Shown piece after piece: positions 1 through 7,132 of a DNA stretch of 64,000 bases (position 1 is the stretch's first letter; each line of letters begins with the position of its first letter). Position numbers and translations under genes: made by a program. The DNA comes from JAOZHU01 sp964632845. GTDB lineage: Archaea; Thermoproteota; Bathyarchaeia; Bathyarchaeales; Bathycorpusculaceae. The stretch spans positions 1-64,000 of the forward strand of contig CAZWDU010000005.1 in NCBI GenBank assembly GCA_964632845.1, read 5' to 3'. Under the pieces are notes generated by a model. The model saw nothing but the letters and a program-made list of their open reading frames with translations. It had not been told where the DNA came from and searched no databases.

Positions 1-737
1 ACGTTCTCCACGGTGCCTAACGTGCGGTACTTCTGTGTAGCAGGACCTTTCATTCGCTCATGGAAGTCTTTAACCATGTCCATGAACTCGTCAGGCTTAG
101 CCACCTGGATATCGTGCGTGCCACGAACAGCTATCGCTTTGAGGTTTTTTGAACCCATCACTGCGCCTAATCCTGTTCTTCCAGCAGCGCGGGTTTTCTC
201 GTTTATTATGCAGGCGATGCGGCTGAGTTTTTCTCCTGCTACGCCTATGGATGCTACGCGCACGTAGTAGTCGCCTAGGTCTTCTTTTATGGAGTCTTCG
301 GTTTCTGAAGGCGACTTGCCCATTAGATGCGCCGCATCAAGCAGCTGCACTGAATCGTCATCTATCCACAAGTAAACAGGCTTCTCTGCTTTGCCTGTTA
401 GAATAACTGCGTCGTAGCCTGCGCGTTTTAGTTCTGCTCCGAATGTGCCGTGAGATACGGCTTCTCCGACGCCGTTGGTCTCAGGTGACTTGGCGATGAA
501 AGCATGTCCGTTTCCGCCTGTTGGGAACATCGTTCCAGATGTCGGACCAAGCGCCAAGACTAGGGGGTTTTCAGGGCTAAGCGGGTCAACGTTTGGCTGT
601 GAATTAGCCAACCATAACCGCATGCCTAAGCCTATTCCGCCAACGTATTTTTTAGCGTAGTTTTCGTTTAAAGGCTCAACGCGGGTTTTCCCAGTGTTCA
701 AGTCAACATAAAGAACTTTCCCAGCGTAACCGTACAA
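1..737 (-). CDS. aor: Aldehyde:ferredoxin oxidoreductase, N-terminal part (runs off window)
   Basis: This is the N-terminal ~245 residues of a tungstopterin aldehyde:ferredoxin oxidoreductase, which oxidises aldehydes to acids and reduces ferredoxin in the cytosol. It opens with the family's YAGKVLYVDL strand and keeps the GGIGLG, PTGGN and GRTGLGAVMGSKNLKA pterin-binding segments. The [4Fe-4S] cysteines lie beyond the window edge. I place the start at a TTG (735-737) because a GGAGG sequence sits 9 nt upstream and no in-frame ATG is near. It is clearly paralogous to the complete AOR at 1,483-3,354, lies downstream of it on the same strand, but has its own promoter. Confidence 0.9.
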   Translation of the reverse strand, partial: MYGYAGKVLYVDLNTGKTRVEPLNENYAKKYVGGIGLGMRLWLANSQPNVDPLSPENPLVLALGPTSGTMFPTGGNGHAFIAKSPETNGVGEAVSHGTFGAELKRAGYDAVILTGKAEKPVYLWIDDDSVQLLDAAHLMGKSPSETEDSIKEDLGDYYVRVASIGVAGEKLSRIACIINEKTRAAGRTGLGAVMGSKNLKAIAVRGTHDIQVAKPDEFMDMVKDFHERMKGPATQKYRTLGTVEN

Positions 738-775
738 ACCTTTTGTCCTCCATATATGTGGAGTTATTAGGTAAG

Positions 776-798
776 TGAAAGCTATATTAAGTTAATGG
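776..798 (-). promoter_or_regulatory. Predicted promoter of the left AOR gene (TATA box with conserved flanks)
   Basis: On the minus strand a TTAATATA box (783-790) lies 46 nt before the TTG start. The 23-bp block matches the block in front of the second AOR gene (3,396-3,418) at 19 of 23 positions; all four differences fall in two dinucleotide spacers flanking the TATA core. The equal placement in both genes supports a real promoter, possibly with a regulator or BRE contact. Confidence 0.6.
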
Positions 799-871
799 GT
801 TTTAGCGCATAGAATTAACGGTTAAAATTTATTTCCCAAACCCTTACAGGTCAAATAGTTCGCGTTATGAG

Positions 872-910
872 TGGCAAAACAGGACGGCGAATGCGTCGCC
901 TCACTTGCCA
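872..910. other. Nested inverted repeat downstream of the ferredoxin gene
   Basis: TGGCAA (872-877) pairs with TTGCCA (905-910), and inside it GGCGA (886-890) pairs with TCGCC (896-900) around a 5-nt loop. The element lies after the stop of the ferredoxin gene and before the promoter of the left AOR gene. A T-rich stretch on the minus strand (about 940-955) lies between it and the stop codon. It could be a 3'-end structure or a processing site; function is unproven. Confidence 0.3.
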
Positions 911-967
911 AAGAAGCCAGATTCTCAGTCTTGGAACTAAAGGAAAAAAGGGGCTTGTTGTCGCGTG

Positions 968-1480
968 TTATTTAGTTGCTGTTTTTTTCTCTTTAGCCTC
1001 TTGGAACAGGTTCTTCACGGCTGTAATTCTGGATTTCTGAGCAAGCTGCTGCGCCGAAACAAAGCTTAAAGCCTCTTCAGGACACCACTTCACGCACTGC
1101 GGACCATCAGGCTGATCCTTACAGCTATTGCAGGTAAACACGACTTTTTTCTCCGGATGCATCATCATTGCGCCGAAAGGACACGCACTAATACACCATG
1201 CGCAACCGTTGCACGCATCCTCATCAACCACAATTATACCCGTATCCTCCTCTTGATGCAACGCGTCTCTTGGGCAAGCAGCCACGCAAGCGGGCTCCTC
1301 ACAGTGGCGACACGTAACCGCTATGTTATTAAGTGGACCCATACGCAAAGCGCGTATTCTGGACTTCGTCGGGTTAAACGTCTTCTCATTCGCCATTGAA
1401 CAAGCGTACTCGCACACTACGCAGCCTATGCACTTCTCAGGGTCTGCAGTGACGAATTTCCTGTCTTGCGGTCGCACCAT
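968..1480 (-). CDS. Polyferredoxin electron-transfer subunit associated with AOR (HycB/CooF/AorA type)
   Basis: This 170-residue protein has four cysteine groups in the DMSO-reductase-B/HycB pattern: CIGCVVCEYAC near residue 17, CRHCEEPACVAACP near 58, CNGCAWCISACP near 90, and CNSCKDQPDGPQCVKWCP near 117. This predicts four [4Fe-4S] clusters. The start codon is 2 bp after the stop of the upstream AOR, so the two are co-transcribed. By analogy with bacterial AorA, it probably carries electrons between AOR and a partner. The C-terminal ~30 residues are lysine-rich and cluster-free. The physiological partner is not shown by sequence. Confidence 0.85.
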   Translation of the reverse strand: MVRPQDRKFVTADPEKCIGCVVCEYACSMANEKTFNPTKSRIRALRMGPLNNIAVTCRHCEEPACVAACPRDALHQEEDTGIIVVDEDACNGCAWCISACPFGAMMMHPEKKVVFTCNSCKDQPDGPQCVKWCPEEALSFVSAQQLAQKSRITAVKNLFQEAKEKKTATK

Positions 1481-1482
1481 CC

Positions 1483-3354
1483 TTACGCAGCCTCCTTATC
1501 CGCCTTCTCAGCAATATGCGCAAACTCTTCCAGTCCCAGCTCTTTCAGCTTCGCAACCGTGGGCACCCCGTTCTCGGTCCAGCCTCTCGCCGCATAATAC
1601 TCACTCAAACCCAACTGAAGCTCCTCATCGCTGACGACAACGCCTTTTGCAGGTCCCTCTTCAGGCACTGGACAATGCTTTATCTTCCACGGCACAGTAT
1701 CATACTCCCTCGTGCCTTTGCCTTCACGAATATTAAACAGTCTTGCAAGATTCTCAATTCTCTCCCCAGCATTATCCAACTCCACATCAGTCATCGGAAT
1801 ACCCGTAGCTAACGTGTAATAATTCGCCAAATCCTTCAGCCCATCATAATACGTGCCTCTTGAAAACTTGCACAAAATCATCGAATCAATAACGTTGTAC
1901 GTGTGCCCATCGCTTACAATCATTTTGCCCCTGCCCGGCTCAATCTTGAAACGGTTCACTTTGCCCTTCACGTCAGGCGAGTATGCCCCGTTCCTAAGGT
2001 GACAAGCTCCACGGAACGAAACACTGAAGCCCAACGCCGCAGTCTTCAAAGTACGCAGGTCGTAACCCGGCAACTCCAAGCCTTTGATGTGGCAAGCGTA
2101 CTTGTATGCGTCTCCGCCGATTAACTCAGCGGCTTTCGCAGTGCCTTCGGCAAGAATGTTGCCCAACCAGCCTTCACGTTTGCCAATCTTGTGAATAATC
2201 GCTATTAACGCTTCAGCGTTGCCGAATCGAAGGTCAATACCGTCTGTCTGCTCCTTTGTTATCACGCCGTGCTCATAACAATCCATCGCAAACGCGACAA
2301 CCACGCCGATGGATATGCCGTCCATGCCATACTCATTAGTAATCCGCATAGCTTCTATTACGGCGTCAAGGCGGTCAACACCGCATAACGGACCCATAGA
2401 CCAGAGGCACTCAAACTCCAAACGAGACGTTGAGCCTTGATAAGGCCCTTCAGGAACCACAGCGATGTGGTCACAGCGCATACCGCACGTTGCACAACCC
2501 ACAATCTTCTTAACATAATGCTCATTCAAGTATTCACCACTCACTTTCTGAGCGCCTTCAAACTGAGAATTAGTAAAGTTTCTCGTCGCCAAAGCAGAAA
2601 GCGAGTTCAAAACCAAAACGTTCTCCGGAGTACCCAGCGTCTTATACTTCTTGGTTGCAGGTCCCTTCATGCGTTCATAAATCATCTTTATGAATTCCTT
2701 GAACCCCTCAAAGTCCGCCACGTTAACGTCCTTTGTTCCACGAACCGCCACGGCCTTCAGGTTCTTCGAACCCATAACCGCGCCCATGCCTGCCCGCCCA
2801 ATAGCCCTGAACTCATCATTGATTATCGCCGCGAAACGGCAGAGCTTTTCGCCAGCCTCCCCAATCGCTGAAACTCGAATGTAATAATCACCAAGCTCTT
2901 CCCTGATCTTCACATCCGTATGATAAACGGTCTCATGCTTGAGAAACTCGCCATCCCTGATCTCAACCTTATCATCATCAATCCACAAATACGACAACTT
3001 ATCCGCTTTACCAGTGATGATAACCGCATCGTACCCTGCACGCTTCAAGTCAGGACCAAAAAAGCCGTGGGACTCAGCGTTGCCGATACCGCCAGTGGCG
3101 GGAGATTTGGACACGACGGCGTAACTGTTTCCGCCTGTTGGTCCCAACGTGCCGCTGAGCGGGCCAGTCAAGAAAATCAAGGGGTTATCGGGGTCAAGAG
3201 CGTCTGCGCCTGGACGGGAATTGTCCATGAGCAGGCGAATTCCTAAGCCGATGCCTCCAATGTAATCCTTAGCCATTTTTTCACTTAGAGGTTCAGTAGT
3301 AATTTTTCCAGTTGTAAGGTTTACACGGAGAATCTTGCCTGCGTAAGCAAACAT
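1483..3354 (-). CDS. aor: Aldehyde:ferredoxin oxidoreductase, tungsten-containing
   Basis: A complete cytosolic AOR-family enzyme (about 623 residues, normal for the family). Cluster ligands fit CxxCxxxC at residues 292, 295 and 299 plus a distant C500 in the LCKFSRG motif (numbered from an ATG five codons upstream). I prefer the second Met (3,352-3,354) because it is preceded by GGAG and then lies at nearly the same distance from the TATA element as the paralogue's start does. The product presumably oxidises aldehydes or 2-oxoacid-derived aldehydes to acids, reducing ferredoxin; substrate specificity cannot be read. It is the first gene of an operon with the polyferredoxin subunit. Confidence 0.92.
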   Translation of the reverse strand: MFAYAGKILRVNLTTGKITTEPLSEKMAKDYIGGIGLGIRLLMDNSRPGADALDPDNPLIFLTGPLSGTLGPTGGNSYAVVSKSPATGGIGNAESHGFFGPDLKRAGYDAVIITGKADKLSYLWIDDDKVEIRDGEFLKHETVYHTDVKIREELGDYYIRVSAIGEAGEKLCRFAAIINDEFRAIGRAGMGAVMGSKNLKAVAVRGTKDVNVADFEGFKEFIKMIYERMKGPATKKYKTLGTPENVLVLNSLSALATRNFTNSQFEGAQKVSGEYLNEHYVKKIVGCATCGMRCDHIAVVPEGPYQGSTSRLEFECLWSMGPLCGVDRLDAVIEAMRITNEYGMDGISIGVVVAFAMDCYEHGVITKEQTDGIDLRFGNAEALIAIIHKIGKREGWLGNILAEGTAKAAELIGGDAYKYACHIKGLELPGYDLRTLKTAALGFSVSFRGACHLRNGAYSPDVKGKVNRFKIEPGRGKMIVSDGHTYNVIDSMILCKFSRGTYYDGLKDLANYYTLATGIPMTDVELDNAGERIENLARLFNIREGKGTREYDTVPWKIKHCPVPEEGPAKGVVVSDEELQLGLSEYYAARGWTENGVPTVAKLKELGLEEFAHIAEKADKEAA

Positions 3355-3395
3355 TTCTTTCTTCTCCATAGAGATTATAGAATATTTAGACCAAA

Positions 3396-3418
3396 TGAAA
3401 AGTATATTAATCTAATGG
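3396..3418 (-). promoter_or_regulatory. Predicted promoter of the complete AOR gene
   Basis: The minus strand carries TTAATATA (3,403-3,410) with the same outer flanks as the promoter at 776-798. A start site ~26 nt downstream would give a ~25-nt leader containing GGAG before the preferred ATG, matching the other AOR gene. Confidence 0.6.
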
Positions 3419-3538
3419 CTGTTTGCGTCGGAAATCAATGTTAAATTCTTAATTTGATTCCGTTATGAATTGCGTTGCCAAACGCCGCTTAAGCAGCGCT
3501 TTAAAGCCTTCTTTAAACCGATTTCAGTTAAGAAACGA

Positions 3539-3547
3539 ATATATAAC
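3539..3547 (+). promoter_or_regulatory. TATA box for the sulfur-carrier gene
   Basis: AATATATAA, centred about 50 nt before the TTG at 3,594. A start site ~26 nt downstream would leave a ~24-nt leader with a GGGGAT ribosome-binding sequence. Confidence 0.5.
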
Positions 3548-3593
3548 GTCTTACACACTCAATAATACCCGGGGCAGAATCGGGGATCCACAT

Positions 3594-3881
3594 TTGAAGG
3601 TCACTGTCGAATACCTAGGCTATCTCAGACAAACATTAAACATGGAACAGGGAGAGCACGCTACGCTTAAAGAAGACGCAGTGATGCGCGACCTGCTGGT
3701 TTTGCTGGCTGAAAAACACGGTGAACCCTTCCAAAAAGCCGTTTACGAACCCAACGATGCCGAGCTGAAACCGCATTACATCTTTTCCTTGAACGGCTTG
3801 CTGCGTCAGTCGACCGATATGGAAACTAAGCTTAAAGACGGCGACCGCGTCGTTTTCATGCCCGTAGTCACCGGCGGCTAA
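3594..3881 (+). CDS. MoaD/ThiS-family ubiquitin-like sulfur carrier
   Basis: A 95-residue beta-grasp protein ending in the Gly-Gly tail (PVVTGG) that is adenylated and thiocarboxylated in this family. It starts VTVEYLGYLRQ and has KDGDRVVFMP before the tail, as in MoaD. An upstream in-frame ATG exists at 3,465, but the added residues do not fit the family, and the TTG at 3,594 has a good ribosome-binding site and TATA spacing. It lies divergently beside the AOR operon, so a role in making the dithiolene of tungstopterin is likely; ThiS or tRNA-thiolation roles remain possible. Confidence 0.8.
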   Translation: MKVTVEYLGYLRQTLNMEQGEHATLKEDAVMRDLLVLLAEKHGEPFQKAVYEPNDAELKPHYIFSLNGLLRQSTDMETKLKDGDRVVFMPVVTGG

Positions 3882-3934
3882 AAAACACAAAGGTTAAACC
3901 ACACGCTAATAGCACTTTTAAAGCGTGAACTATC

Positions 3935-5005
3935 GTGAACAGGCTAGACGCGCTGAAACAAGTTGCCTTCGGGAAAAAAGAGTTCGACGGCTTCGCAGTT
4001 TTCAACTGGGCAAACATGCTTTACCTCTCTGGATTTTCTGGCGCAGTCTCAATGTTAATCCCAAGAGACGGAGAAAGCACAATTTACGTTTATGACGTCA
4101 ACTACGAGCAGGCAAAAGCTGAAAGTAAAGGTTTCAGAGTGGAGTTGGTGCAGCGCGGCGAAAGCCTGCTGGCAAAGCTCATGGAAAACACTAAGCGTTG
4201 CAAAATCAAAAAACTTGCTGTGGACGCGTTAGGCGTTGAAGCATGGCACGCCCTAGTCAAGGAAGCCGGAGGCAAAATGGCGCTTAAAGTTAATCGCAAG
4301 CTTATGTGGGAGCTTCGCAAAGTGAAAACCGCGGAAGAAATCGCGTTAATGCGCAAAGCTGGCGAGTTAACAAGCGAAGGCATGAAAGCCGCTTATGAGG
4401 TGTTGGCGCCGGGCATGAAAGAGTATGAAATCGCAGCGGAGGTCGAGTATGCAATGCGGAAGCGTGGTTCTTTCGGCACGGCGTTTGAGACGATTGTTGC
4501 TTCAGGCGTGTACTCCGCGTTTCCTCATGGCGGCTGCGGTGACAGAGTAATCCGTGACGGCGATTTGCTGGTTGTTGATGTGGGCGCAACATACAAGTTT
4601 TATCGTTCAGATATGACGCGGACTTTGGTAGCTGGGAAACCGTCGGAGAAACAGCTGAGGCTGTACGGGGTTGTGCAGGCGGCACATGAGAAAGCGTTTG
4701 AGGTTATGCGGGCGAACGTTAAAGCGCGGGATGTTGATGGCGCAGCGAGGAAACTTATTGCTGAGGCTGGTTACGGCGAGTGTTTTGTGCATGGTTTAGG
4801 GCACGGTGTAGGCTTGGAAGTACATGAGCCGCCCACTTTGAACCCCACAAGCAAAGATGTGCTTGCGGCAGGTAACGTGGTGACGGATGAGCCAGGCATT
4901 TACGTTGTGGATTATGGCGGAGTCCGCGTTGAGGACACGGTGCTGGTGCAGGAAAACGGGGCGGAAAAACTTACAAGTGGCATGTACAGTTTAACTGTGG
5001 AGTAA
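3935..5005 (+). CDS. pepQ: M24-family aminopeptidase P / Xaa-Pro dipeptidase
   Basis: A 356-residue cytosolic metallopeptidase. The N-terminal ~120 residues form the creatinase-like domain and the rest the pita-bread catalytic domain. The five dimetal ligands are visible: Asp in LLVVDVG, Asp in YRSDMTRT, His in HGLGHGVG, Glu in VTDEPGIY and Glu in RVEDTV. It starts with GTG and is 53 bp after the sulfur-carrier gene. It should cleave X-Pro bonds in peptides; whether it is an aminopeptidase or a dipeptidase cannot be decided here. Confidence 0.88.
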   Translation: MNRLDALKQVAFGKKEFDGFAVFNWANMLYLSGFSGAVSMLIPRDGESTIYVYDVNYEQAKAESKGFRVELVQRGESLLAKLMENTKRCKIKKLAVDALGVEAWHALVKEAGGKMALKVNRKLMWELRKVKTAEEIALMRKAGELTSEGMKAAYEVLAPGMKEYEIAAEVEYAMRKRGSFGTAFETIVASGVYSAFPHGGCGDRVIRDGDLLVVDVGATYKFYRSDMTRTLVAGKPSEKQLRLYGVVQAAHEKAFEVMRANVKARDVDGAARKLIAEAGYGECFVHGLGHGVGLEVHEPPTLNPTSKDVLAAGNVVTDEPGIYVVDYGGVRVEDTVLVQENGAEKLTSGMYSLTVE

Positions 5006-5056
5006 GTGTAAAATTAAATAGGCTGTTTTGCCTATTGTTTTCGTTGAAGGTGCGTT

Positions 5057-5617
5057 TTGTTGGAAACCAAAGCAGTGATAATTGTTGATATGCTTAATGA
5101 TTTTGTCACTGGAAAAATAGCTGCTGAAAGAGCCAAGCGTGTAATTCCGACTTTGAAGCGGCTGGTTGAGGCAGCGCGCGAAAACAACGTGACCGTGGTC
5201 TATAGTAATGATGCACATTATCCGCAGGATGTGGAGGTTACCCGAAAATGGGGGAACCATGCTATAAAAGGCACGAAGGGCGCTGAAGTTATTCCCGAGC
5301 TAGCGCCTGCGCCGAAGGATTATGTGGTGGAGAAGCGGACTTACAGCGGCTTTTATGAGACAGGACTGGACCCGCTTCTGCGGAGCCTGCACAAGGGCAA
5401 CGGGGTGAAGACGGTTATTCTCGGTGGTTTACACACGAACATGTGTGTTAGGCACACGGCGGCTGACGCTTTCTTCCGAGGCTACAAAATCGTAATTGCC
5501 TCTGACGGGTGCGAGGCGTTCACGCAGAAAGATCATGAGGAAGGCTTGAAGTATTTAGAGTATGTTTACAACGCGAAGATAATGACTGTGGACAAGATAA
5601 TCAAGGAGTTTAAGTGA
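5057..5617 (+). CDS. Isochorismatase-fold cysteine hydrolase (nicotinamidase-like)
   Basis: This 186-residue protein has the catalytic triad of the family: Asp in VDMLNDF (residue 11), Lys in VVEKRTYSGF and Cys in HTNMCVRHTA. GGLHTNMCV and the later ASDGCEAF are typical of nicotinamidase and related amidohydrolases. Two TTG codons stand in tandem at 5,057 and 5,060 after a GAAGGTG ribosome-binding site. The exact substrate is uncertain. Two NAD-biosynthesis genes occur elsewhere in the window, so nicotinamide deamidation is plausible. Confidence 0.82.
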   Translation: MLETKAVIIVDMLNDFVTGKIAAERAKRVIPTLKRLVEAARENNVTVVYSNDAHYPQDVEVTRKWGNHAIKGTKGAEVIPELAPAPKDYVVEKRTYSGFYETGLDPLLRSLHKGNGVKTVILGGLHTNMCVRHTAADAFFRGYKIVIASDGCEAFTQKDHEEGLKYLEYVYNAKIMTVDKIIKEFK

Positions 5618-5631
5618 CGCTGCGGCGCGTT

Positions 5632-6771
5632 TCAGTTGATGGTCTCGTTCCAGAAGTACACTGTTGAGTACTTTGCGTGCACGTTGAATCTGGGGTCATC
5701 GTAGACTATGTCCAGTTCTAACCCGTACTTTTGTATAAGCTTGTTCATGTTCTCCCAAATTAACGGTGCCTTCTCGTCTGCAGGCCATAAACCCCACATG
5801 TTGTCTGCTACGTGTCTCATGCCCCAGCCGTAATCTTTCGGAAGAACAAACGCCACTTGGCCGTCAACTTTTTCGTTTGTGTCTTGTGGGTGATCGTGAA
5901 CGTAATTCCAGAATTGCTGCATGGCCGTGAAGTGTTCTTCCTGCAGTATGCCGTACGGGTTATCCTCGGGATACTTGGGATAGTTGAATACAACGACGTA
6001 TTTTGCTCCTGCACGGTAAGCCGCCAGCATGTCTTGCAGTATTTCGGTGCCGCTCGCGAGGTAAGGAGGGTCATAGTAGGTCCACACAATTATTGCGCCC
6101 CAATCTTTGCTTTGCATGTCTGCTGCACCTCGGCAAAGCGCTATGTGCTGCGTAGTGTTGTGGTTCCAGCCTAACTCAACGAAAACCGTATCATAACCTG
6201 ATAAATAATCGAACCAGTAAAGTGCATAGTCAGAGATGAACATTGGGATGCCCTTGCTTTTTGCGTCCACTGTGCTGTTGCTTGAGGTTATGTTGGAGAT
6301 AAAGCGGTTTGCCGCGTCACTATAGTCAGCTGCTTCGATAACCGTCTTGTTATTTGGAGCATCATCAATCTGTTTTCCGCCCAGTTCATCCCTGAGGTGG
6401 ATGCCGAGGAATTTGTCGCCCCACTGTTCCTTCGCAGTTTCCAGCCACGTTTGATGCCAAGGATACGCTTTACGTGAAATAAGGTCAAAAAACACGATAA
6501 ACTTAAGATCAGCCTCAGCAGCATAATCGCACACTTCATTTAGTGCAGTTTCGTTAGTGGCAATTTCCCAAGAGTTAATCAGAAAGAAATTAGTGTAATT
6601 CTTCACCTTGTCAATCATGGTTTTCGCTTCTTCAACTGTTTGCTGACCGAAAGAAACCCCGAAAAAGAATTCCTCTCTGACGCTGGACTCCCGCGTGTAG
6701 TATACTGCAGTGTAGGATAAACCAACAGAAACAAGTATAATCACGAGGAGAAGCACAACAGCGCGTTTCAT
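5632..6771 (-). CDS. Exported protein, possibly TIM-barrel glycoside-hydrolase-like
   Basis: A 379-residue protein starting MKRAVVLLLVIILVSVGLSY, a basic residue pair followed by one hydrophobic segment, i.e. a signal peptide or N-terminal anchor. The mature part has many N-x-S/T sequons (NYT, NET, NKT, NIT, NTT), fitting a glycosylated cell-surface protein. Alternating strand-helix segments with acidic residues at strand ends (GIHLRDELGG, VFVELGWN, IIVWTYYDPPY) resemble a TIM barrel. I do not recognise a family with certainty. The frame stays open upstream to 6,864, but the extra residues run towards the tRNA gene and lack a ribosome-binding site. Confidence 0.6.
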   Translation of the reverse strand: MKRAVVLLLVIILVSVGLSYTAVYYTRESSVREEFFFGVSFGQQTVEEAKTMIDKVKNYTNFFLINSWEIATNETALNEVCDYAAEADLKFIVFFDLISRKAYPWHQTWLETAKEQWGDKFLGIHLRDELGGKQIDDAPNNKTVIEAADYSDAANRFISNITSSNSTVDAKSKGIPMFISDYALYWFDYLSGYDTVFVELGWNHNTTQHIALCRGAADMQSKDWGAIIVWTYYDPPYLASGTEILQDMLAAYRAGAKYVVVFNYPKYPEDNPYGILQEEHFTAMQQFWNYVHDHPQDTNEKVDGQVAFVLPKDYGWGMRHVADNMWGLWPADEKAPLIWENMNKLIQKYGLELDIVYDDPRFNVHAKYSTVYFWNETIN

Positions 6772-6871
6772 AACAGTTCTTACAGTGGTAAGCAACTTGA
6801 AAGATAAATGTTTTCGGCTTAACACGAATAAGCTACAGCACAACCAACAGAAAACAACACACAAGAAACAA

Positions 6872-6949
6872 TGGTGGGCCCGGGGCGATTCGGACGCCCG
6901 ACCAACAGGTTATGAGCCTGGCGCTCTAACCTGGCTGAGCTACGGGCCC
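6872..6949 (-). tRNA. tRNA with CAT anticodon (elongator Met, or Ile2) with encoded CCA
   Basis: A perfect 7-bp acceptor stem (GGGCCCG/CGGGCCC), a GCTC/GAGC D arm, the anticodon loop CTCATAA, a 5-nt variable loop and a GGGCG/CGCCC T stem give a complete cloverleaf. The discriminator is A and CCA is encoded. It lacks initiator features, so it is elongator tRNA-Met, or tRNA-Ile2 if the C34 is agmatidine-modified. Two oddities: the T loop reads TCCGAAT, so position 55 is C rather than the near-universal T, and pair 27-43 is a C-T mismatch. Confidence 0.93.
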
Positions 6950-7132
6950 AGATGCTGTACGCTGTTTATTATTGCTGTTTTTGAGGGAATTTAAACGTTT
7001 TCCGCATTTCCAACACGCATCAAGCACCCATTGCGCTTTGGCAAGGCTAAAACAAAGTGAAGCCGCAGTTCATGTTATATAGAGTATTTAAAGAGGGGTA
7101 TAAGTTCCGCAGAGCGCATAAAAACGCAGCAT

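Noticed and set aside
2437..2871. Long plus-strand frames inside the AOR gene.
   Set aside because: They mirror the coding strand of a well-supported AOR and have no domain or ribosome-binding site.
6772..6864. N-terminal extension of the exported protein (MCVVFCWLCC...).
   Set aside because: It runs towards the tRNA gene, lacks a ribosome-binding site, and would bury the obvious signal peptide.
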